This document shows, piece after piece, positions 16,838 to 25,220 of a DNA stretch of 64,000 nucleotides. The DNA is from Bradyrhizobium semiaridum (GTDB taxonomy: Bacteria > Pseudomonadota > Alphaproteobacteria > Rhizobiales > Xanthobacteraceae), in NCBI RefSeq assembly GCF_020329505.1, contig NZ_JAGKJJ010000024.1, positions 1-64,000 on the forward strand, in the 5' to 3' direction. Both the position numbers and the translations under genes were made by a program. How positions within the stretch are numbered: the first letter of the stretch is position 1; each line of letters opens with the position of its first letter. The notes under the pieces are model-generated. The model saw only the letters and a program-made list of their open reading frames with translations. It was not told the DNA's origin and did not search any database.

Positions 16838-18730
16838 ATGTTTAGGATCAAAGCTGACGCAGAGTGGCACGTCTTGCCGCTTGCGGTGTCGCTGAGCGCG
16901 CTCGCTTGCATCACGCCTGCCTTGGGCCAGAGCAACGCCGATCAGGCGGCCCCGGCCAAGCGCACCGAAGCCAGGCGGCCGACGGTGTCGAGCGCGAAGC
17001 CGACGTCGCCGAACGCCACCATCAACCTGGTCAACCTGCTGGTGAAGCAGGGCGTGCTCAAGGAAGAGCAGGCTCAGGCCCTGATCAAGCAAGCGGAAGA
17101 CGAGGCCTATGTCTCGCGCCAGGCGGCAAAGGATGCATCGAGCAAGGCCGACGAAGCGACCAAGGCTGCAACGGCGGCCGCAGCGGCGGCGCAGCCGCCT
17201 GGAACCAAGCACGTCACCTATGTACCCGAGATCGTCAAACGGCAGTTACGTGAGGACATTAAGAAAGAGGTGATGGCCAAGGCACAGCAGGAGAACTGGG
17301 CGTCACCCGGCACCTATCCCGAATGGGCGCAGCGCATCCGGTTTTACGGTGACGCGCGCGTGCGCTATCAGGGCAGCTATTTTCCGACCGGCAACGACCA
17401 GGCAGGTGCGGCCAATTACAACGCGATCAACACCGGCCCACCTTATGACGTGTCGAGCCCGATGTTCGGGCCGACCTACGACGCGACGCAGGATCGCAAC
17501 CAGTTCCGTTTCCGCGGCCGGCTCGGCATGGAAGCGGATTTGCTCTACGGGTTCACCGCGGGCCTGCGCATTGCGACCGGCGAGAACAGCTCGCCGGTGT
17601 CAACCAACCAGACTCTCGGCGGCGGTGGCGGCAATTTCTCGAAATACGGCGTGTGGCTCGATCGCGGCTACATCAACTGGCAGACCTGGGGCGGCGATCT
17701 CAGCCTTTCCGCAGGCCGCTTTGACAATCCATTCTGGTCGCCGACCGATCTCGTCTGGTACCGCGAGCTCGGTTTCGACGGCTTTGCCGTTCAGGCCAGG
17801 CATGAGGTCTTTGAAGGCTTCACATCGTTTGCGGTCGCTGGTGCGTTTCCGATCTACAACACCGATTTCAACGCCGGCAACAATCTGCCATCCGATCCGA
17901 CCAACCCCGATGGATCGCCGCCGAGCAAGTTTCCGAGTCACGACAAGTGGATGTTCGGAGGCCAGGTCGGCTTCAATGCGCGTGTCAGTCCGGAATACGC
18001 ATTCCGTTTCGGCGTTGCCTTTTACGACTTCGATAACGTCCAGGGGCAGCTATCGAGCCTTTGCCAGGTCAGATCGGCATCCGATGTCTGCGATACCGAC
18101 CTGACCCGGCCATCCTTTGCGCAAAAGGGAAACACATATTTCCCGCTGCGCAACATTATGCTCGATCCACCCGGAACGGGTAACAATACGGGTGGAACCA
18201 ATGCCGGTCTGTACCAGTACTTCGGCCTTGTCAGCCAGTATCGTCCGGTGGTCGCGAGCGGCCAGCTCGATATCGGAGTCTTCCACCCAGCCCACATCGT
18301 GCTCGATGGCGAGTATGTGTACAACACCGCATTCAGCCGCTCCTACATGAACTCGCAGGCGGCCATCTACGGCTTCCTGATGAACAACCGCGCAGCCAGC
18401 CCCGATCAAGGGGTTACGCCCGGTCCATTCAACGGCGGCAACCAGGGTTGGCTCGGGCGCGTCACGGTCGGCAACAGGGAGATCAAGCATCTCTGGGACT
18501 GGAGCGTTCATGCCGGCTACAAGTATCTTGAATCGGACGCGACCCTCGACGCCTTCGCGGACTCCGACTTCGGTCTCGGCGGCACCAACCTCAAGGGATA
18601 CTTCCTTGGCGGCAGTGTCGGTCTCGGCGAAAACGTCTGGGCGACGTTGCGCTGGATGAGCGCTAACAGCATTGCCGGCAACCCCTATGCCGTCGACGTC
18701 CTGCAAGTCGATCTCAACGCGAAGTTCTGA
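16838..18730 (+). CDS. putative outer-membrane porin with N-terminal coiled coil
   Basis: I start at ATG 16838, behind a GGGGGA ribosome site and directly before a signal peptide (cleavage near ALG-QS); a GTG at 16814 is in frame. The 630-residue protein has a coiled-coil segment at about 68-119 (LVKQGVLKEEQAQALIKQAE and following Ala-rich heptads). The rest is rich in aromatic and Gly/Asp/Asn residues, with strand periodicity typical of the putative-porin family, ending in a short C-terminal strand VLQVDLNAKF whose final Phe is the outer-membrane insertion signal. The N-terminal coiled coil may tether the barrel to peptidoglycan or a periplasmic partner. It may provide the TonB-driven channel, or only diffusion. 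Confidence 0.8.
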   Translation: MFRIKADAEWHVLPLAVSLSALACITPALGQSNADQAAPAKRTEARRPTVSSAKPTSPNATINLVNLLVKQGVLKEEQAQALIKQAEDEAYVSRQAAKDASSKADEATKAATAAAAAAQPPGTKHVTYVPEIVKRQLREDIKKEVMAKAQQENWASPGTYPEWAQRIRFYGDARVRYQGSYFPTGNDQAGAANYNAINTGPPYDVSSPMFGPTYDATQDRNQFRFRGRLGMEADLLYGFTAGLRIATGENSSPVSTNQTLGGGGGNFSKYGVWLDRGYINWQTWGGDLSLSAGRFDNPFWSPTDLVWYRELGFDGFAVQARHEVFEGFTSFAVAGAFPIYNTDFNAGNNLPSDPTNPDGSPPSKFPSHDKWMFGGQVGFNARVSPEYAFRFGVAFYDFDNVQGQLSSLCQVRSASDVCDTDLTRPSFAQKGNTYFPLRNIMLDPPGTGNNTGGTNAGLYQYFGLVSQYRPVVASGQLDIGVFHPAHIVLDGEYVYNTAFSRSYMNSQAAIYGFLMNNRAASPDQGVTPGPFNGGNQGWLGRVTVGNREIKHLWDWSVHAGYKYLESDATLDAFADSDFGLGGTNLKGYFLGGSVGLGENVWATLRWMSANSIAGNPYAVDVLQVDLNAKF

Positions 18731-18732
18731 CC

Positions 18733-19326
18733 ATGCGCATCGCTCTCTTGATCCTGATCGCGGTGCTTGGAGCGTTGAGCTCCGGCACCGCGTCCGCCCA
18801 ATCCGAGACCGACCGGCTGCGCGATGCCTTGCGCAACGCGACGGCGCAGACCCGTGCCCTGGAAGACCAGCGCACCGCGTTGCAAGCCAAAATCGCCGAT
18901 GCCGAACGCAAGACGGCGGAGGCCAAGAAGGAGGTCGACGGCCTCAAGGCGCAGCTGAAGAAGGCCGAGAAAGAGCACCGCGACGCGGTCGAGGAGTTCA
19001 ATCAGCGGCTCGCCGAACGCGACGATACGCTGGAGAAGTGGAAGGCGGCCTATGAGGAGGCCGCCACCGTCGCCCGCAGCAAGGACGCCGAGCGCGCCAA
19101 GTTCGAAAGCGAGGCCACCACCTACAAGGCCTCGACCAAGAGCTGCGTCGCCAAGAACACCCAGCTGGTCAAGGCCGGCAAGGATCTGGTGCAGCGCTAT
19201 CGCGACGTCACGATCGGCGAGATCGTGGTCGCGCGCGAGCCTGCGCTCGGCTTGCGCCGGGTCGAGATCCAGAACCAGCTGCAGGAAACCCAGGACAAGT
19301 TCCTCGATCAGAAGGTCAATCCATGA
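18733..19326 (+). CDS. periplasmic coiled-coil protein of unknown function
   Basis: The 197-residue protein begins two bases after the porin stop. A signal peptide (MRIALLILIAVLGALSSG, cleaved near ASA-Q) precedes a long coiled coil from about 25 to 140, dominated by Glu/Lys/Ala heptads such as QRTALQAKIADAERKTAEAK. The C-terminal 50 residues (SCVAKNTQLVKAGKDLVQRY and following) are helical with one Cys. It resembles YbgF/CpoB or OmpH-like periplasmic spacers in plan only. The next start overlaps its stop. A scaffold role in the envelope complex is inferred. Confidence 0.75.
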   Translation: MRIALLILIAVLGALSSGTASAQSETDRLRDALRNATAQTRALEDQRTALQAKIADAERKTAEAKKEVDGLKAQLKKAEKEHRDAVEEFNQRLAERDDTLEKWKAAYEEAATVARSKDAERAKFESEATTYKASTKSCVAKNTQLVKAGKDLVQRYRDVTIGEIVVAREPALGLRRVEIQNQLQETQDKFLDQKVNP

Positions 19327-20384
19327 ATAACCCCCACATCGTGACATCGCTGCGGTCGATCGGGATCGCAGCCCTCGTGACGGCTCTCGCCGCGCCGATC
19401 GATGTGTCGGCGCAGCCGGTGACGCCGCCGCAGCAGCCGCGGGCGGTGCAGGCCCCCGCCAGGCCAAAAGCGCAGCCGCAGGCCGCGGCCCAAGCTGCCG
19501 CCACGCCGGCGCCCGCGCCTGCTGTTGCCGCGCCGGCGCCGGCAGCCGGAAAGGCAGCCGGTGCCGACGACATCATCGCGCGCGTCGGGGATACCAACGT
19601 CTCGGCCGACGATCTCCGCAGCTATGTCGCCGCGCTTGCGCCGCGTGAGCAGGCCGCGCTGGCCAAGGATCCGGCCGTGCTCAGCCAGGCCGTCCGCCTG
19701 CTGCTCGCCAACCGCCTGGTGCTGCAGGAAGCGCAGGCCAAGAAATGGGATCAGCAGCCCAATATCGCCGCCCAGCTCAACCGGATGCGCGAAGGCGCGC
19801 TGGTCGAGCTCTATCTGCAATCGGTGTCGACGCCGCCGGCCAACTTTCCGAGCGAGGACGAATTGCAGAAGGTCTACGACGCCAATCGCGCCGCCTTCCT
19901 GATGCCGCGCCAGTTCCAGCTGGCGCAGATCTTCATCGCCGCGCCGAAGGAGGGCGACAAGGCCGCCGAGGACAAAGCGAGGCAGGATCTCGACGACGTG
20001 CAGCGCAAGCTGAAGGCGCCGGGAGCGGATTTCTCGGCGATCGCGCGCGGCGACAACAATGCCGCCAAGGACTCCGGCGACCTCGGCTGGGTTGCGGAAA
20101 CCCAGATCCGTCCGGAGATCCGCAGCCAGGTGATGGGGCTGGCCAAGAACACCGTCTCCGAGCCGATCAAGCTCGACGACGGCTGGCACATCATCAAGCT
20201 GATCGACACCAAGGCGTCCTACACCCGCACCCTGCCGGAGGTGCGCGAGCAACTGGTGCAGCAGATCCGCTCCGAACGGTCGTCGATCATGCGGCGCGCC
20301 TATCTCGCCGAGCTGCTCAAGCAGCATCCGCCTGTTCTCAACGAACTCGCGCTGTCGAGCCTGCTCGACGCATCGAGGAATTAG
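19323..20384 (+). CDS. periplasmic SurA/PpiC-type peptidyl-prolyl isomerase
   Basis: This 353-residue protein has a signal peptide to about residue 28 (LAAPIDVSA), an Ala/Pro-rich linker to about 75, and a SurA-like N-terminal chaperone region (DDIIARVGDTNVSADDLRSY, VLLTANR-like LLLANRLVLQEAQAKKW). The parvulin domain at about 195-300 shows QFQLAQIFIAAPKEGD, FSAIARGDNNAAKDSGDLGW and LDDGWHIIKLIDTK. SurA proteins escort outer-membrane beta-barrels. Genetic linkage suggests it folds the TpsB and porin encoded upstream, or their substrate. The start overlaps the coiled-coil gene by four bases. Confidence 0.88.
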   Translation: MNNPHIVTSLRSIGIAALVTALAAPIDVSAQPVTPPQQPRAVQAPARPKAQPQAAAQAAATPAPAPAVAAPAPAAGKAAGADDIIARVGDTNVSADDLRSYVAALAPREQAALAKDPAVLSQAVRLLLANRLVLQEAQAKKWDQQPNIAAQLNRMREGALVELYLQSVSTPPANFPSEDELQKVYDANRAAFLMPRQFQLAQIFIAAPKEGDKAAEDKARQDLDDVQRKLKAPGADFSAIARGDNNAAKDSGDLGWVAETQIRPEIRSQVMGLAKNTVSEPIKLDDGWHIIKLIDTKASYTRTLPEVREQLVQQIRSERSSIMRRAYLAELLKQHPPVLNELALSSLLDASRN

Positions 20385-20397
20385 CACGGAGACCACG

Positions 20398-20931
20398 ATG
20401 TCCGAGACCATCACCGGCCTCACCCTCGAGGCCTTGCGCGATGCCTTCCAGAATGTCGGCTACCGCGTCGAGACGCTGACCGATCCGGTCGCCGGCACCA
20501 GCTACCTGCGCTCGGCGACGGCGGGCCTCGGCTTCGAGATTCGGCCGGGCAATAGCCTCGTTGGCGACGACCAGAATTTTGTCGATGTCATGCTGGTCTC
20601 CACGCTGCAAGTGCAGGGCGAGCTGCCGCTCGACCTCGTCAATCGATGGAACGCGACGCGGCGGTTCGGCCGGTTGCAGCTCAGCCCGCCGTTTCTCGCG
20701 TTCTGCCTCGACGTCTCCGTCGCAGGCGGCGTGGCGCCGAACTATCTGCGTGCCCAGATCGAGATCTGGGACCGTCTGGTCCAGGAGCTGATCGGCTATC
20801 TGCGCGAGGAGCTGCCGAAAGTCGCCGCTGCGAACAATGCCGCCGCGGCGGCCGCGCAGGCAGGGTCAGCCGCTCAGCAGCCCGCGCTTGAGCGCACGGC
20901 TGAGCAGGGCGCGGGAGCCACGATCCAATAG
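20398..20931 (+). CDS. YbjN domain-containing protein
   Basis: The 177-residue protein carries a YbjN (type III secretion chaperone-like) fold: LTLEALRDAFQNVGYRVE, NFVDVMLVSTLQVQGELP, LDLVNRWNATRRFGRLQLS and ILR-type AQIEIWDRLVQEL. The C-terminal 30 residues are Ala-rich. There is no signal peptide, so it is probably cytoplasmic. YbjN proteins are small chaperone-like proteins often linked to envelope stress or export. Its place in the TpsB/porin operon suggests a chaperone for an exported substrate, but this is inference. Confidence 0.82.
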   Translation: MSETITGLTLEALRDAFQNVGYRVETLTDPVAGTSYLRSATAGLGFEIRPGNSLVGDDQNFVDVMLVSTLQVQGELPLDLVNRWNATRRFGRLQLSPPFLAFCLDVSVAGGVAPNYLRAQIEIWDRLVQELIGYLREELPKVAAANNAAAAAAQAGSAAQQPALERTAEQGAGATIQ

Positions 20932-20956
20932 CGGTGCCGGAGTTCGGCGATCGATC

Positions 20957-21889
20957 ATGACCGCGACGATGACGGGGGCCTTCACGATGGGCAGGAGCTG
21001 TTCCGGGCAGCGGCGAATGCTGCCCGGTTCGGCGCATCGTGCAGGCGGACCTGTCGCCGTTGCCGCTGCGCTCGCCGCAGCCGTTGTCATATTTCCTGGC
21101 CTGACGCGGCCAGCCGCCGCTGAGACTGACGCCGCGACGTCGTCCTTCAGCACGCGTTTTGCCGCGGTCGAAGCGGCCGAGCCCGAAGCAGGAACGACAC
21201 CGTCCGAACCCGCGTCCAAATCCGCCGAGCCGGCCAAAGATGCTGCCAGGGATCCGCCCGCCAGGAATGACAACGCGGCGCCGCCCAAGACTCAGCTCAA
21301 GCTTCCGTTCACCAGCCGGACCGACGCCGTCTCCGGTGCGCGCGCGCGTTATCGCGCCGCGATCGAGAAGGAGACCGCCGGAACGGGACTCGCGCCGGAG
21401 ATTGCCGAGGCCGTCATGGGCGTGGAAAGCGGCTACAATCCCGACGTGATCGGCGGCGTCGGCGAGATCGGGCTGATGCAGCTGTTGCCGTCGACCGCCC
21501 GCATGCTCGGCTTCACCGGCACGCTCGCCGAGCTCGCCGTGCCCGAGACCAATATTCATTACGGCGTGATGTATCTGGCGCGGGCATGGCGGCTCGCCGG
21601 CGGCGACCTCTGCACCGCGACCATGAAGTATCGTGCCGGTCACGGCGAAACCCGGTTCTCCCATCTGTCCGTCAACTATTGCGTCGCGGTGCGCGCCAGG
21701 CTTGTCGCGCGCGGCTTTCCGGTCACGGGAACCGTCCCGGTCGCTACCTTCGGCGAGCCCGCCCGCGGTGGCGGGGGTGGCGGATGTGGCCGCAAATGTC
21801 TCGGCGGTGCGCGGATCGGGCGAGTCGATCTCGCCGCGCTCAACACGCGGCTGAATGCGCTGGTGGTGCAGGTCCGGGGTGGACGGTAA
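20957..21889 (+). CDS. exported lytic transglycosylase (SLT domain)
   Basis: The start at ATG 20957 gives 310 residues; other ATGs at 20972 and 20987 would also fit. The Arg-rich N-terminus leads to a hydrophobic signal or anchor helix at about 30-52. A disordered Ala/Pro/Glu linker follows to about 120. The SLT domain shows the catalytic VESGYNP (Glu157), GEIGLMQLLPSTARMLG, NIHYGVMYLARAW and TMKYRAGHG. It would cleave the glycan strands of peptidoglycan in the periplasm, which could open a path for a trans-envelope complex. The tail is Gly/Arg-rich with two Cys. Confidence 0.87.
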   Translation: MTATMTGAFTMGRSCSGQRRMLPGSAHRAGGPVAVAAALAAAVVIFPGLTRPAAAETDAATSSFSTRFAAVEAAEPEAGTTPSEPASKSAEPAKDAARDPPARNDNAAPPKTQLKLPFTSRTDAVSGARARYRAAIEKETAGTGLAPEIAEAVMGVESGYNPDVIGGVGEIGLMQLLPSTARMLGFTGTLAELAVPETNIHYGVMYLARAWRLAGGDLCTATMKYRAGHGETRFSHLSVNYCVAVRARLVARGFPVTGTVPVATFGEPARGGGGGGCGRKCLGGARIGRVDLAALNTRLNALVVQVRGGR

Positions 21890-21964
21890 CCCGCGACGCA
21901 TTGATATCGATGTCGGGGCTTTCTACCGTCTGAGAACAGTCAGGTTCTGCAAGGAGCGGCACCG

Positions 21965-22393
21965 ATGAAATCAATCGTGTCAGCGATCGCCATTGTCGTG
22001 CTGGCCGGCCTGCCGGCGCAGGCACAGGAACACACGACGCTGCCGGGAATCATCGTCGGCGCGCCGCCGCCGGTCAATCTCAACCGCGACGGCGGCAACG
22101 GCGCAGGCCGGGCCGCCACCGGACGAGGCACCGGTCAGGAGCGCTGCGGCGATGCCGCAGCGAGCGGCGGCCAATCGCTCGGCTGCATCAACGAGCGGCT
22201 CAGGCAGCAGGTCGACCGCGTCAATCCGCCGGTCACCAACACGGCGCCGATCGACGCGAAGTCGCAGGATCTCAAGGTCGGCGTGGTGAACGTCCCGGCG
22301 GTGCAGCAGCAATATGGACGCAACTTCGGAGTCTCCGCTTTTCCCTATCGTCCGGCAGCGCCGGTGTACACCTCGCCGGTCGGGCATCGATGA
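21965..22393 (+). CDS. small exported protein, unknown function
   Basis: This 142-residue protein starts at ATG 21965 after a GGAGCGG-like ribosome site. A signal peptide is clear (MKSIVSAIAIVVLAGLPAQA, cleaved after AQA-Q). The mature part is Pro/Gly/Asn-rich, with two Cys (ERCGDAAASGGQSLGCINER) that may form a disulphide. I know no family for it. It is the last gene in the co-oriented 7307-22393 series and may or may not be part of the same operon. Confidence 0.72.
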   Translation: MKSIVSAIAIVVLAGLPAQAQEHTTLPGIIVGAPPPVNLNRDGGNGAGRAATGRGTGQERCGDAAASGGQSLGCINERLRQQVDRVNPPVTNTAPIDAKSQDLKVGVVNVPAVQQQYGRNFGVSAFPYRPAAPVYTSPVGHR

Positions 22394-22496
22394 ATCCGCG
22401 GCGATCGGTGAAGATCGCCGCCCTTTTGGCGTGATGCGTCACATTTCCGCCTACGGGTGTATGGGAAAATGGAGAGAGCAACGGCTTGCTGATCGC

Positions 22497-22688
22497 ATGC
22501 GCAAATCGGATGTGACCTGTCCCCAATGCCAAGCCGGGTATCGCCGCATCGAATTGACGTCGAAGGGCGGTGTCGCCGGCGAGTTTCGCTGCCTGGTGTG
22601 TGACCATCTGCTGGAGCAGATGGACGGTTCGACCGAGATCGCCCTGCGGCTGACCGTGCAGCCGAACAAGACATCTTACGCCACCTAA
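22497..22688 (+). CDS. small zinc-ribbon protein
   Basis: The 63-residue protein starts at ATG 22497; an in-frame ATG at 22461 adds 12 residues, and neither has an ideal ribosome site. Two CPQC/CLVC pairs about 30 residues apart make a zinc ribbon (CPQCQAGYRRIELTSKGG and FRCLVCDHLLEQMDGSTEIA). I recall short proteins with this pattern from Bradyrhizobium and relatives, but no function is known to me. Its stop codon runs into the dispersed repeat at 22687. Confidence 0.7.
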   Translation: MRKSDVTCPQCQAGYRRIELTSKGGVAGEFRCLVCDHLLEQMDGSTEIALRLTVQPNKTSYAT

Positions 22689-22790
22689 AGCATGATCCGG
22701 AAAAGTGCAAAGCGGTTTTCCGAGAAGATCATGTTCAAACAAAGAGCTAAAGCGCGATGACGATTCAACCAAATCTCATCGCGCTTTAGA
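22687..22790. repeat. dispersed palindromic repeat, copy 1
   Basis: A unit of about 100 bases begins AGCATGATCCGGAAAAGTG and ends with an inverted repeat in which AAAGCGCGATGA pairs with TCATCGCGCTTT. A near-identical unit is at 33211-33312. The two differ at scattered positions, so they are diverged copies. The first half also forms a hairpin between GATCCGGAAAA and GGTTTTCCG. Such units are dispersed intergenic elements of Bradyrhizobium-type genomes. No coding function is visible. Confidence 0.85.
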
Positions 22791-22811
22791 CCCGTCGATG
22801 CTGGCGCACGG

Positions 22812-24053
22812 TCACTCCGCCGCGTGCGGCACCCCGGACGGCTTGTTGGCCTCGGCCTTGCCGCGAGGCAGCACGGCGATCGCGACCAGCGCCGCCGCGA
22901 AGCCCGCGGTCGCGCCGACGCCGAGCGCCCAGCGCGGGCCGAGATGATCGGCGACCCAGCCGACGATCGGTGCGCCGATCGGCGTGCCGCCGAGCGCGAC
23001 GCCGAGCCGCAGCGCCATCACCCGTCCGCGCATCGCCGGCTCGGTCGAAAGCTGCATCAGCGCGTTCGAGGTGTTGGTGACGGTCAGCGCCGCGAGGCCG
23101 ATCACCACCAGCGCGGCGGCGAACAGCCAGTAGTTCGGCGCCAGCGCGGCCAGCGTGCAGCCGAGGCCGAAGATCGCGGCGCCCTTCAGCAGCGAGGCGA
23201 AGCGCGGCCGCTCGCGGCTTGCGGCGAGCAGCGCCCCCGACATCGTGCCGACCGCCATCATCGACGACAGCAGACCGAAGCCGCGCGCATCGGTGTGGAA
23301 CACGCCGACTGCCATCGTCGAGATGAAGATCGGGAAGTTCAGCCCGAACGTCCCGATCAGGAACAGCATGATCAGCATCACGCGCAGGTCGGAGCGGGAC
23401 CAGACGTAACGAAACCCTTCCGTAAGGCCGCCCTTGGCGCGGTGCGCGCGCGGATTGGGGCGCAATTCGGAGCGGCGCAGCAGCGACAGCGAGGTCAGCA
23501 CCGCCATGAACGACATGCCGTTGGCGAGGAACGCCCAGCCGGTGCCGACCGAGGCGATGACGAGGCCGGCGACCGCCGGGCCGATCATGCGCGCGGCATT
23601 GAACGTGGTCGAGTTGAGCGCGATCGCGTTCGACAGATCGGCATCGCTGACCAGCTCGGCGACGAAGGTCTGACGCACCGGCGCGTCGAACGCCGCGCTG
23701 CAGCCGAACAGGAAGGCGAACACATAGACGTGCCAGAGCTGCACCAGCCCGGTGACGGTCAGAATTCCGAGGATCAGCGACAGCGTGCCCATCGTCGCCT
23801 GCGTCAGCATCAGCAGCCGGCGCTGGTTGAAGCGGTCGGCGGCGAGGCCGGTCCAGGGCATCAGCAAAAGTTGTGGTCCGAATTGCAGCGCCATCACGAT
23901 GCCGACGGCGGAGGCGCTGTGATTGGTGAGCTGGGTCAGCACCAGCCAGTCCTGCGCGGCGCGCTGCATCCAGGTTCCGATGTTGGACACCAGCGCGCCC
24001 GCAGCCCAGACCCGGTAGTTGAAGTTCCGTAGCGATCGAAACACGTGCCTCAT
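22812..24053 (-). CDS. MFS transporter (DUF894/EntS-like)
   Basis: Read from ATG 24053, the protein has 413 residues and about 12 hydrophobic segments. The N-terminal FRSLRNFNYRVWAAGALVSN and GTWMQRAAQDWLVLTQLT are typical of the MFS_3/EntS-like group. GLAADRFNQRRLLM is the loop 2-3 Gly-x-x-x-Asp-Arg motif, and GRVMALRLGVALGGTPIGAP occurs in the second half. These act as proton-coupled exporters of small molecules or siderophores in the inner membrane. The gene follows a small membrane protein gene by a four-base overlap, downstream of a MarR gene, so it is probably a MarR-controlled efflux pump. Confidence 0.87.
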   Translation of the reverse strand: MRHVFRSLRNFNYRVWAAGALVSNIGTWMQRAAQDWLVLTQLTNHSASAVGIVMALQFGPQLLLMPWTGLAADRFNQRRLLMLTQATMGTLSLILGILTVTGLVQLWHVYVFAFLFGCSAAFDAPVRQTFVAELVSDADLSNAIALNSTTFNAARMIGPAVAGLVIASVGTGWAFLANGMSFMAVLTSLSLLRRSELRPNPRAHRAKGGLTEGFRYVWSRSDLRVMLIMLFLIGTFGLNFPIFISTMAVGVFHTDARGFGLLSSMMAVGTMSGALLAASRERPRFASLLKGAAIFGLGCTLAALAPNYWLFAAALVVIGLAALTVTNTSNALMQLSTEPAMRGRVMALRLGVALGGTPIGAPIVGWVADHLGPRWALGVGATAGFAAALVAIAVLPRGKAEANKPSGVPHAAE

Positions 24054-24379
24054 TGTCGCTCGGGCTCGTTGCCGCCATGAAACCGGCCGAAGTGCCGCGC
24101 GAGGTAGAGGCCGATCACGAGTCCGCCGAGCAGGAGCGCGACGACATGGCTCGTCGTCCGCAAGCCGAACTCGCCGACACGGCAGACCAGGAGATATCCG
24201 ATCAGGAGATTGAAGAAGCCCCATGCGATGTTGACGGTTGACGACGAGAGGCCTTCGCCCCGCGGTTTCGCGAACGGGGTCTGGAACGGCTGGCCCATCA
24301 TGCCGGCCACGACATGTGGAATGGCATTGGTGAGGAAGGCGCCGCCGAAGAAGTAGGCGACGAGGTCGAGCCCGTCCAT
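24050..24379 (-). CDS. small integral membrane protein
   Basis: I start at ATG 24379, where AAGGA sits 7 bases upstream; the TTG at 24397 is in frame but weaker. The 109-residue protein has three hydrophobic helices (LDLVAYFFGGAFLTNAIPHV, VNIAWGFFNLLIGYLLV, VVALLLGGLVIGLYLARHFG). The family is not known to me. It overlaps the MFS gene by four bases and starts 15 bases after the MarR stop, so all three form an operon. It may be a partner of the MFS pump. Confidence 0.75.
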   Translation of the reverse strand: MDGLDLVAYFFGGAFLTNAIPHVVAGMMGQPFQTPFAKPRGEGLSSSTVNIAWGFFNLLIGYLLVCRVGEFGLRTTSHVVALLLGGLVIGLYLARHFGRFHGGNEPERQ

Positions 24380-24393
24380 GCGCGTGTCCTTTG

Positions 24394-24846
24394 TCAATCG
24401 TCGATCAGCCGCTTCAGCAGTCCGACCGCGGCGGCCAGTTCGTCCTGTTCGCGCGGCGTCAGCCGCGCCGTGATGGTGCGCGACAGCCAGTCCTGCCGCG
24501 CGGCGCGGCCGGCGCGGATTCGCTCGCGGCAGGCGCCGGTGAGGGACATCAGGGTTTGCCGTCCGTCGTCCGGGTCGGGCGTGCCGCGGACATGGCCCGC
24601 GGCCTCGAGCGCCGCGATCGCCGAGCTCATCGATTGCGGACGCATCCCTTCGGCGCGGGCCAGGCTCGACACCGTCGCCGGACCATCCTTTTCGATGCGC
24701 AGCAGGACCGCGACCTGGGACGGCGTCAAATCGTCGTGATCGCCCTGCTCGCGCAGCCGGCGCTTCAGCCTTCCGACGAGCAAGCGGAGGTCTTCGGCAA
24801 GCGCGGACGCGCGCGCAGAGGCAGGGCGGGCCGGTGAGGTGCTCAT
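24394..24846 (-). CDS. MarR family transcriptional regulator
   Basis: This 150-residue protein has the MarR winged helix: LTPSQVAVLLRIEKDGPATV, SLARAEGMRPQSMSSAIAAL, AAGHVRGTPDPDDGRQTLMS with the DxDxR wing, and a C-terminal dimerisation helix (LTPREQDELAAAVGLLKRL). MarR proteins repress their own operon and an adjacent pump until a ligand binds. The operator candidate is the palindrome at 24871-24903, 25 bases upstream of its start. It shares the strand with the small membrane protein and MFS genes. Confidence 0.9.
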   Translation of the reverse strand: MSTSPARPASARASALAEDLRLLVGRLKRRLREQGDHDDLTPSQVAVLLRIEKDGPATVSSLARAEGMRPQSMSSAIAALEAAGHVRGTPDPDDGRQTLMSLTGACRERIRAGRAARQDWLSRTITARLTPREQDELAAAVGLLKRLIDD

Positions 24847-24870
24847 GCCGGCCTCAATAGCAGATATGAA

Positions 24871-24903
24871 GGTAAACTGTAAAGATAATCTTTGCAGTTT
24901 ACC
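24871..24903. promoter_or_regulatory. candidate MarR operator, 33-bp inverted repeat
   Basis: Outer arms GGTAAACTG and CAGTTTACC and inner arms AAAGAT and ATCTTT form one continuous inverted repeat centred at base 24887. The only mismatch is between bases 24880 and 24894. It lies in an AT-rich stretch immediately upstream of the MarR gene. A dimeric regulator bound here would cover the promoter of the operon. This symmetry is far beyond chance for so short a stretch. Confidence 0.75.
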
Positions 24904-24911
24904 TGCCGAAC

Positions 24912-25220
24912 CTAATTCGCGGCGCCGTCGGTTGCATCGCCATAGATGTCCCGCGCGCGCTTCGTGACCGTGGCGTAGCGCGCCGTCGCGCTGAGGCTCA
25001 TCAGGCCGGCGCGCACCAGCCCGAGAATGGCGCGCCGCGAATGGAACGGTCCAGTCTTGCTCGCGGCGTAGCCGCGCGGATAGAGCTGCAGGCGGCCGGC
25101 GAGCGCAGCCTGCAACGCCAGCTTCTGCGTCGCGCTCACGCGGCGGCGCCGCAGGGGCTTCGTCGCCTCGGCCAGCATGCGCAATTCGGTGCGCGAAAGT
25201 CTTTGTGGCGCGGCCGTCAT
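24912..25220 (-). CDS. hypothetical protein with winged-helix-like C-terminus
   Basis: The 102-residue protein is basic and starts at ATG 25220. The C-terminal half (RAILGLVRAGLMSLSATARY, TVTKRARDIYG) has the look of a recognition helix and wing, but no known family is assigned. It sits upstream of the MarR operon on the same strand and ends nine bases before the operator palindrome, so it is not obviously part of that operon. Coding composition supports a real gene. Confidence 0.6.
   Translation of the reverse strand: MTAAPQRLSRTELRMLAEATKPLRRRRVSATQKLALQAALAGRLQLYPRGYAASKTGPFHSRRAILGLVRAGLMSLSATARYATVTKRARDIYGDATDGAAN

Noticed and set aside
11189..22393. a TpsA (filamentous haemagglutinin-like) substrate gene near TpsB
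   Set aside because: No gene of suitable size or with a haemagglutinin N-terminal domain is present; the porin at 16838 lacks those repeats.
22824..24032. 402-codon frame antisense to the MFS gene
   Set aside because: Arg/Gln/His-rich shadow with no hydrophobic helices or motifs.
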